Origin: Lentimicrobium sp.
GTDB lineage: Bacteria > Bacteroidota > Bacteroidia > Bacteroidales > Lentimicrobiaceae
Direction of reading: 5' to 3'
DNA length: 7,660 nucleotides
Assembly: GCA_013336205.1 (NCBI GenBank)
Contig: JAAXUD010000114.1
Span: 1 to 7,660 of the forward strand
Each line of letters starts with the position of its first letter. Position 1 is the first letter of the stretch. Below are positions 1 through 5,234 of the stretch, one piece after another. A program made the translations under genes and the position numbers. The notes under the pieces were generated by a model, which saw nothing but the letters and a program-made list of their open reading frames with translations, was not told the DNA's origin and made no database searches.

Positions 1-1534
1 TGACTTCGTTGTAAAGTGCACTGATACCGACGAAGTTACCATTATCATCGTAGTAACCATTATTCTGGGTAACCATGAATTTATATTCACCATACGGGCA
101 TGATGTGCCGCAGTTAGTAATGGTAACCAACGGATCGATAGAGTTTTCATACTGAAAATTAACATCGCAGGTTCCGGGTTGTGAAACGAGGTTCCAGTCA
201 ATCTGGTAATACCATCCATCATTACAAAGCTCATCAACGGTGCCATCCAGCTGGAAGCTGCGAACGTCGCAATATTCCTGGTTGTCACCAGCAAGTACTT
301 CAGGTTGTTCGTAGATGTAGATAGAAACCTCGTCATCATCAGAGCATCCTGTAAAGACAGTGCCGTCCCAGAATCCATTGTATTCAGTCCATTTGAAGGT
401 GTATACGCCAGTAGGACATCCAGTCAGGTCATTGACCGTCACCGTTGCTGTGGAATCATTAACGGTAACCAGAGTTACCGGTTTAGGTCCACTAACAAAT
501 TCCCATGTACCTCCGGGGAAATAGTTGACACCTTCGACTCCGCAGAATGCGGTAAGGTCAGCCTGAACAGTAAATGCAAATGAGTTGCAGATATGCTGGT
601 CATCACCGGCATCAGCAATAGCTGGTTCGAGGATCCATACATCAACGGAATCGGTACCTTCACAAACGCCGTCGTTGGACTGTGTCAGTTCGAAAGTATA
701 CTTACCATATTCGCAAGCATCATCACATCCGCTTATTGCTACGGAAGGATTGAGTGTATTGCCACCGGTGATCACAACATTGCAATTACCCGGTTCAGCC
801 GTTTTTTCCCATGAGTAGGTGGGTTCGTAATCATCGTTACAGGGCTCATCGCCATAACCAAATAAATCGAATTCGAAAGTGTTACAAAGAACCAGTTCTT
901 CGCCGGCATCCGGTTCCGGATCTTCAACGATGGTAACGGTTACAAAGTCTTCAGCATAACATCCGCCGAGGTTTGCTCCCTTTGAGTTCTGTTCAACCCA
1001 CCTGAAGGTGTAATCACCATAGAGGCAAACACCAGCAGCACCGGTGATGCTAACTTCGGTATTGGCAAGTTCTTCATCAGTGATTGCAACAACTGCACCA
1101 GCAGGATATGAAACCAATTCCCAGTAAGCAGTTGACCAATAATTGGTTCCTTCAACTCCACAATAAACAAAAGGTGTAGCACCCAGGTTGAAAGTAAAGT
1201 CATCGCAAATTGGCGCAATAGTTCCAGCTTCAGCAACAGGTTGCTGGTAGAAACGAATGATGGCATCATCTTCATCATAGCACTCACCGTTCTGCACCTG
1301 GAATTCAACAGTATATTCGCCATATTCGCAAGCCGGAATTGGATCTATACAGGCTTGAACTGTTGTTTCGAAAGGATAAACGAGATCCTGATCCGGATCG
1401 AAGTTCAATGTTCCCGGACCGCTAGTCTGGTACCAGGAATAGGCAGAAGCCGGGGAATAGACCGTTAATCCGGTTGATCCCACGAGATAAACGCAAAGTT
1501 CATTACAAACATTGATATCCGGGCCGGCATCAGC
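1..1534 (-). repeat. Five tandem Ig-like modules alternating between two subtypes (B-A-B-A-B)
   Basis: Modules cover residues 277-376 (B), 377-483 (A), 484-582 (B), 583-688 (A) and 689-787+ (B), or 100, 107, 99, 106 and at least 99 residues. A modules share CGVEGxNY near residue 15-25, then a Trp-Glu (WE) and a strand of the form YTFxWxExN. B modules share CND (two of three), a PGxC turn, a doublet of cysteines before YGxY, and a strand ending in Q.N. Start-to-start distance between like modules is 207, 206 and 205 residues, so the real unit is a two-domain super-repeat. Nucleotides between like modules differ at many synonymous positions, so this is an old duplication and not a recent tandem DNA expansion. 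The array continues past the window edge. Confidence 0.85.
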
Positions 1535-2362
1535 GTAGGGTTGGCATGAGAAGTCAATCACGATACATTCAGTAACCGGAGGACATAAAGTTGGCTCAAC
1601 AGTCACACACAACTCGTATAAACCACATTCGGGAACTGTCAGTGTGAATTGCCCTGAAGTTGTGGGGCCGACATAAGGTAGGCCGTTGAGTGTCCAGACA
1701 ACATTTGTGCCAGGATCTGGCTGGGCGCTCGTGCGTGAGAAAGTCACGGTCGTGAAAAGGCCGTCAATTTCGCAAACATCCGGGGCGCTCAGTGTAACGG
1801 TCTCAGGTCCGTAAAAGAAGTATTCAGTTTCAACGAATGTGCTGAAAGCAGCCCAGGTGTATCTCAATGAGTAAGAACCGGGTTGGTCAACTTCGAATAA
1901 CATGTCATATTCATTCAAACCGCTAAGCAAATTAACGTTACCAGGGCCGCCTTCAACGGTCCACAACCCTGAATCGTCCGCCGGACAGAAGCCGGTAGGT
2001 AAAGTTCCGGCCTTAGCTTGATTTAATACAAAGGTTCCTGGCGGTTGATCGAAGCAAACGTCTCTATCAATAATGAAATAGGTACAATCGGCACGATTTC
2101 CATTTCCACTATCTTTTATCATAACTTTTGCTCCTTCTGGTGCTTGATAATTCAGGTACGCATAATATCCAGCTGCAAGCTCGATCGTACCTATTGCAGG
2201 ATTTTGCAAGGCCTCGATCAGTTGCTCATTATTAGCCACTCTCACTGACTTGCCGGTTTGGGCATAGGAGGTAAATCCGACCAGGAGCATGACTAATACC
2301 AGCAGTACTGCTTTTAGAGGCACCAGCAGGCATTTGTGTTTTAATTCGTAGTTTGTTTCCAT
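1..2362 (-). CDS. Giant exported Ig-like repeat protein, N-terminal 787 residues (3' end outside window)
   Basis: The frame is open from the ATG at 2362 to the window edge, giving 787 complete codons with no stop. Residues 1-34 are a signal peptide: a charged start (KHK, 8-10), a Leu/Val-rich core (18-30) and a probable cleavage site TSYA|Q. Residues 39-77 (SVRVANNEQL...IELAAGYY) resemble the opening strand of pectate-lyase-like beta-helix proteins, but no further rungs follow. Residues ~108-276 hold two divergent Ig-like modules. From 277 onward come five related modules of 99-107 residues, each opening with a variant of ADAGxD..xC. Such modules are common in large secreted Bacteroidota proteins (PKD/Ig-like, SprB-like adhesins). 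The inferred role is a surface or secreted adhesive protein exported by Sec and then perhaps the type IX system; the C-terminal domain that would decide this is beyond position 1. The gene has its own promoter and a long leader. Exact ligand and function are unknown. Confidence 0.88.
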   Translation of the reverse strand, partial: METNYELKHKCLLVPLKAVLLVLVMLLVGFTSYAQTGKSVRVANNEQLIEALQNPAIGTIELAAGYYAYLNYQAPEGAKVMIKDSGNGNRADCTYFIIDRDVCFDQPPGTFVLNQAKAGTLPTGFCPADDSGLWTVEGGPGNVNLLSGLNEYDMLFEVDQPGSYSLRYTWAAFSTFVETEYFFYGPETVTLSAPDVCEIDGLFTTVTFSRTSAQPDPGTNVVWTLNGLPYVGPTTSGQFTLTVPECGLYELCVTVEPTLCPPVTECIVIDFSCQPYADAGPDINVCNELCVYLVGSTGLTVYSPASAYSWYQTSGPGTLNFDPDQDLVYPFETTVQACIDPIPACEYGEYTVEFQVQNGECYDEDDAIIRFYQQPVAEAGTIAPICDDFTFNLGATPFVYCGVEGTNYWSTAYWELVSYPAGAVVAITDEELANTEVSITGAAGVCLYGDYTFRWVEQNSKGANLGGCYAEDFVTVTIVEDPEPDAGEELVLCNTFEFDLFGYGDEPCNDDYEPTYSWEKTAEPGNCNVVITGGNTLNPSVAISGCDDACEYGKYTFELTQSNDGVCEGTDSVDVWILEPAIADAGDDQHICNSFAFTVQADLTAFCGVEGVNYFPGGTWEFVSGPKPVTLVTVNDSTATVTVNDLTGCPTGVYTFKWTEYNGFWDGTVFTGCSDDDEVSIYIYEQPEVLAGDNQEYCDVRSFQLDGTVDELCNDGWYYQIDWNLVSQPGTCDVNFQYENSIDPLVTITNCGTSCPYGEYKFMVTQNNGYYDDNGNFVGISALYNEV

Positions 2363-2451
2363 AATAATAGAATTTTAATTAATAATTAGTGTTTCAATAT
2401 CAGAATTGTTTATATGTTATTGATTATGAAGATATTTACTTGGCATAACTG

Positions 2452-2481
2452 GTTTAATTTCTTTAAAGGGAAAAATTAAAC
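2452..2481 (-). repeat. 9-bp perfect inverted repeat in the leader of the repeat-protein gene
   Basis: GTTTAATTT (2452-2460) is the exact reverse complement of AAATTAAAC (2473-2481), with a 12-nt loop. It falls about 20 nt into the predicted transcript and about 90 nt before the ATG. No T-run follows on the minus strand, so it is not a standard terminator. It could be an mRNA-stabilising or regulatory hairpin, or an operator for a dimeric regulator. The arms are almost all A/T, so chance is a real possibility. Confidence 0.4.
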
Positions 2482-2504
2482 TATAGATTTTACACATCCA
2501 ACCA

Positions 2505-2536
2505 CAAACTTATAACAATTATAAATAAAAAGCAAA
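2505..2536 (-). promoter_or_regulatory. Bacteroidota-type promoter for the repeat-protein gene
   Basis: On the minus strand TTTG (2536-2533) is followed after 20 bp by TAAGTTTG (2512-2505). This matches the Bacteroidota sigma-ABfr consensus: TTTG at -33 and TAnnTTTG at -7. Transcription should begin near 2500, leaving a 5' leader of about 135-140 nt before the ATG at 2362. The match is exact in both boxes, but no expression data are available. Confidence 0.65.
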
Positions 2537-2546
2537 TATTTTTATT

Positions 2547-2591
2547 AAAAAAGACTAGTAAAATAAAATGGTTGAATTTTAGTAAAGTCTT
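2547..2591 (-). terminator. Possible AT-rich intrinsic terminator after anmK
   Basis: On the minus strand AAGACT (2591-2586) and TAAAAT (2581-2576) pair with ATTTTA (2564-2559) and AGTCTT (2556-2551), making a 12-bp stem with a small internal loop (4 nt against 2 nt) and an 11-nt apical loop. It is followed by a T-run (2552-2547, the last two stem bases plus four more). This would end the murF-anmK transcript about 210 nt after the anmK stop and just before the next promoter. The stem is AT-rich, so termination may be weak. Confidence 0.4.
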
Positions 2592-2618
2592 GTCTAATTC
2601 AATAAAATAGTTTGCTTG

Positions 2619-2648
2619 GAAAGTCAAAGGTACGGAGTGAAAGTCAAA
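2619..2648 (-). repeat. Pair of 10-bp direct repeats, 20-bp period
   Basis: GAAAGTCAAA occurs at 2619-2628 and again at 2639-2648, exactly 20 bp apart (about two helical turns). The minus-strand form is TTTGACTTTC. The lower copy overlaps a TACCTTTG sequence (2632-2625) that fits the TAnnTTTG -7 box, but no TTTG lies at the right distance upstream of it. A regulator-binding site for the downstream gene is possible but unproven. Confidence 0.35.
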
Positions 2649-2796
2649 ATTCGAAAAAAAAAATGTTAAATCTTTGTTAATTGATGGATAGGGGGCTCTT
2701 AATCGCTGAAAGTGAACCATTTTAGTATGGCATTATGCTATTGATTTATAAGGAGTCTTTTTGAGCATAATATATATAAGGTATAATTTCAGTTAT

Positions 2797-3858
2797 TTAA
2801 CCAGAAAAGTAGATTGCACCTCCAGCATGGTCCATACTGCTGCCTGTTACCGAGTGCAATATGTTTGCTTTTCCGGTCCAGCGAAGTGTACCGAGAAAAG
2901 CAAATACAAGTGCTTCTTTAAAATCTGATAATTCTTTTGACGGGATTACCCAATTATGGCTACCGGTCTTCCGGATGGTTTTCATGAGAAACAGATTGTG
3001 AACTCCGCCACCGGTGACCAGTATCTTTGAATTTGGTTTTGTGGCCAGATTATGATTGATCTGAATACCGATGTGCTCACAAATTGTCCGAGCCAGGTCA
3101 TTCAGGGATCCGGTATAATTTTCACAAATCGGAAGAAATGTTTGTTCCACCCATTCCCTGCCCAATGATTTGGGCCATTTCTGCTGATAGTAAGCCAGAT
3201 TGTTGAAATGTGCGAGTAGTTCACTGTCAATTTCACCGGACCGGGCTATTTGTCCGTCTTTATCATAATCAAGTCCCTCGCGATGAGCCAACTTATTTAA
3301 AACGATATTGACCGGGCAAATGTCGAAGGCGATCCTGTTTCCCTGCCATTCCATGGAGATATTTGCAAACCCCCCAAGATTCAGACAAGCATCAAACTCT
3401 GAAAAAAGCAATCGGTCACCAATAGGCACCAGCGGAGCTCCCTGCCCGCCCAGGGCGACATCCAGCGAGCGAAAATCGCAGATAACCGGTAATCTTGTTT
3501 CAGCGGCTATCGCGCTTCCGGCGCCTACCTGTACCGTCAGTCCATGAGCAGGTTGGTGAAATATCGTATGGCCATGGGAGGCGATCAGGTCAGGAATAAA
3601 GCCTGTTTGATCCAGGAAGGAACGGGTAAGACGGCCCAGCAAGTGTCCATATTCCATATTCAGAAACGAAAAAGTCAAAGCATCCGTTCCTGGTAAATCA
3701 GTAAGTTTGTTCTTCCATTCAGGGGAGTAGGGGTAGGTATGACTATAGTGGATTTTATATGACCATTTATTATCAGCCAGGATGAATTCACAGGCGGCAA
3801 TATCAATTCCATCGAGTGAAGTTCCTGACATCAGGCCGATTGCATTGTACTTTTTCAT
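2797..3858 (-). CDS. anmK: 1,6-anhydro-N-acetylmuramic acid kinase
   Basis: This cytoplasmic enzyme cleaves the 1,6-anhydro ring of anhydroMurNAc and phosphorylates it with ATP to MurNAc-6-phosphate, returning cell-wall turnover products to metabolism. The product is 353 residues, close to the E. coli enzyme (about 370). Visible family motifs are GLMSGTSLDG (8-17, phosphate-binding), SHGHT (94-98), DFRSLDVALGGQGAPLVP (128-145), LNLGGFANIS (159-168), FDICPVN (178-184), whose Asp179 aligns with the catalytic Asp, VTGGGVHN (281-288) and SMDHAGG (341-347). The DICPVN form replaces the DTGPGN seen in Proteobacteria and, from memory, is usual in Bacteroidota. The start codon follows the murF stop with no spacing (TAA|ATG), which suggests one transcript and translational coupling. 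No separate promoter is needed. Confidence 0.95.
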   Translation of the reverse strand: MKKYNAIGLMSGTSLDGIDIAACEFILADNKWSYKIHYSHTYPYSPEWKNKLTDLPGTDALTFSFLNMEYGHLLGRLTRSFLDQTGFIPDLIASHGHTIFHQPAHGLTVQVGAGSAIAAETRLPVICDFRSLDVALGGQGAPLVPIGDRLLFSEFDACLNLGGFANISMEWQGNRIAFDICPVNIVLNKLAHREGLDYDKDGQIARSGEIDSELLAHFNNLAYYQQKWPKSLGREWVEQTFLPICENYTGSLNDLARTICEHIGIQINHNLATKPNSKILVTGGGVHNLFLMKTIRKTGSHNWVIPSKELSDFKEALVFAFLGTLRWTGKANILHSVTGSSMDHAGGAIYFSG

Positions 3859-5151
3859 TTAAAAGAGCCTTGTCAGTGTTTCAAGTTTCATTTTGCGTGA
3901 ACCTTTCAGCAGGATCGTCATATTACTGACGGGATGGTTTTGCAGCCAGGTTTCTGCTTCAAATATTCCCGGGAAAAACATATTCCATTTCCCTGATCCA
4001 GCTTTACTAAAATTCTCACCAATGAAGATCGCATTTTGCAAAGTTAACTCCTGAACGAAATTTATTATTTCCCGGTGCTCTTCGAGGCTATTGCTGCCCA
4101 GTTCCATCATGTCGCCAAGGATAGCCATTTTATTGGGTGTATTTATCCTGCTAAAATTATCAAGTGCTGCTTTCATGCTAGAAGGATTGGCATTATAGGC
4201 ATCCAGGATGAGGGTGTTCCTGTCGGTGCGAATGTATTGGGAACGGTTATTTTCAGGGGTATATGACGCTATGGCCCGGTCGATCTTTTCCGGGCTGATC
4301 CCGAAATGCAATCCAATGCAGATTGCGGCCATTATATTTTCAAAATTATAATCGCCAAACAGGCTGGATTTAGCCAGGCCATTTTGCTGTCCATTCGACC
4401 ATTTTACTTCCAGAAACGGATCTCTGCGCATGATCTCGCCTTTACAGGAAGCACTTTCGGAAGAGCCATAGGATGATAATTTCATTCCATCGGACAGGCT
4501 TACCAGAAGTTGGTTATCCTGGTTAATGAAAATTAGGCCGTCATTCTGTTTAATAAAATTATAAAGTTCCGATTTCGCTTTAATCACGCCTTGAAAACTT
4601 CCAAAACCTTCAAGATGGGCTTTTCCGATATTCGTAATCACCCCAAAATCAGGTTTTGCTATCTGGCAAAGGCCTGCGATCTCGCCAACATGGTTTGCGC
4701 CCATTTCAACGACGGCAAATGAAGTATTTTCTTCAATAGAAAGCACAGTCAGTGGAACACCCAGATGGTTATTATAATTTCCTCTTGTTATAACGGTTTG
4801 AAACGTTGAAGAAAGCACTTTCCCGATCAGTTCTTTTGAAGTTGTTTTTCCATTAGAGCCTGTTATCCCAATGACGGTTGATTTTATCAGGCTTCGATGG
4901 AACATTGCCAGTTTTTGGAGTGCTGCCAGTGTATCGGGGACGAGGATACAACGGTCGCCGGTCATGAATTCGGGATTATCAATTATAGCAAAGGCTACCC
5001 CTTTTTCAACCGCTTTCATAGCGAAATGATTTCCATCGAAATTATCGCCTTTAATTGCAAAAAAGAGTGAACCAGGTATTGCTGTTCTTGAGTCAGTAGA
5101 TATGACAGGGTATTTTCGGTAAAGGCTATAAAGTTCTTCGGTATTCATCAT
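3859..5151 (-). CDS. murF: UDP-N-acetylmuramoyl-tripeptide--D-alanyl-D-alanine ligase
   Basis: This is the last cytoplasmic ligase of peptidoglycan precursor synthesis: ATP-dependent addition of D-Ala-D-Ala to UDP-MurNAc-tripeptide. Counting from the second Met of the MM pair (5148), the three Mur-ligase domains are visible: an N-terminal substrate domain with STDSR (17-21), a central ATPase domain with the P-loop GITGSNGKTT (94-103), EMGANHVGEI (148-157) and AKSELY (191-196, probably containing the carbamylated Lys), and a C-terminal domain with DAYNANPSSM (316-325), LGDMMELG (344-351) and LKGSRKMKLE (414-423). Length is 429-430 residues, normal for the family. The frame stays open upstream to an ATG at 5208, but that start would lie inside the terminator hairpin and add residues unlike any MurF. 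MNTEELYSLY is the natural start, so 5151 or 5148 is preferred. It has its own promoter just upstream and is coupled to anmK. Confidence 0.95.
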   Translation of the reverse strand: MMNTEELYSLYRKYPVISTDSRTAIPGSLFFAIKGDNFDGNHFAMKAVEKGVAFAIIDNPEFMTGDRCILVPDTLAALQKLAMFHRSLIKSTVIGITGSNGKTTSKELIGKVLSSTFQTVITRGNYNNHLGVPLTVLSIEENTSFAVVEMGANHVGEIAGLCQIAKPDFGVITNIGKAHLEGFGSFQGVIKAKSELYNFIKQNDGLIFINQDNQLLVSLSDGMKLSSYGSSESASCKGEIMRRDPFLEVKWSNGQQNGLAKSSLFGDYNFENIMAAICIGLHFGISPEKIDRAIASYTPENNRSQYIRTDRNTLILDAYNANPSSMKAALDNFSRINTPNKMAILGDMMELGSNSLEEHREIINFVQELTLQNAIFIGENFSKAGSGKWNMFFPGIFEAETWLQNHPVSNMTILLKGSRKMKLETLTRLF

Positions 5152-5171
5152 TAAAGGGTTATGCTTAATGA

Positions 5172-5202
5172 CAAAGATAAAAAAAACCCCATGCAGTTCA
5201 AA
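5172..5202 (-). promoter_or_regulatory. Promoter of murF-anmK, embedded in the preceding terminator
   Basis: On the minus strand TTTG (5202-5199) is followed after 19 bp by TATCTTTG (5179-5172), matching the Bacteroidota -33/-7 consensus. The TTTG box is in the loop of the upstream terminator hairpin, and the first T of the -7 box is the last T of its U-tract. Transcription should start near 5166, only about 15-20 nt before the murF ATG. Confidence 0.65.
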
Positions 5203-5213
5203 CGGCATGGGGG
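5179..5213 (-). terminator. Intrinsic terminator of the porP/sprF-gldJ transcript
   Basis: On the minus strand CCCCATGC (5212-5205) pairs perfectly with GCATGGGG (5194-5187) across a 10-nt loop, followed by eight T (5186-5179). This is a textbook factor-independent terminator, starting about 22 nt after the gldJ stop codon. It also rules out the murF start codon at 5208. Confidence 0.85.
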
Positions 5214-5234
5214 TATAAACAATCTTTGAATTTC

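Larger units (their letters stand above)
2363..2796. other. Intergenic region between anmK and the repeat-protein gene
   Basis: This 434-bp stretch is markedly more AT-rich than the flanking genes. Read on the minus strand it holds, in order, about 140 bp after the anmK stop with no structure I trust, a pair of 10-bp direct repeats (2639-2648, 2619-2628), a possible intrinsic terminator (2591-2547), a near-consensus promoter (2536-2505) and a leader of about 135 nt with an inverted repeat (2481-2452). A 76-codon minus-strand frame at 2490-2720 crosses the promoter and looks like chance. No RNA gene or known riboswitch was recognised. Confidence 0.7.

Noticed and set aside
1..1534. Tandem DNA repeat or CRISPR-like array
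   Set aside because: The periodicity is at the protein level only; like modules differ at many synonymous sites and there are no short identical repeats with spacers.
305..2248. Several plus-strand ORFs of 67-92 codons, and a 127-codon minus-strand ORF, within the repeat-protein gene
   Set aside because: They are in other frames of a continuous 787-codon frame with clear repeated domains; their translations show no domain structure.
2655..2663. Run of A on the plus strand (T-run on the minus strand) as the anmK terminator
   Set aside because: No stem with meaningful GC content precedes it; the hairpin at 2547-2591 is the better candidate.
2490..2720. 76-codon minus-strand ORF after anmK
   Set aside because: It is very rich in Phe/Ile/Leu/Asn as expected from AT-rich noncoding DNA, crosses the predicted terminator and promoter, and shows no recognisable domain.
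5152..5208. Longer murF reading frame starting at 5208
   Set aside because: The start codon lies inside the stem of the terminator, upstream of the predicted transcript start near 5166, and the extra 19 residues do not resemble MurF.
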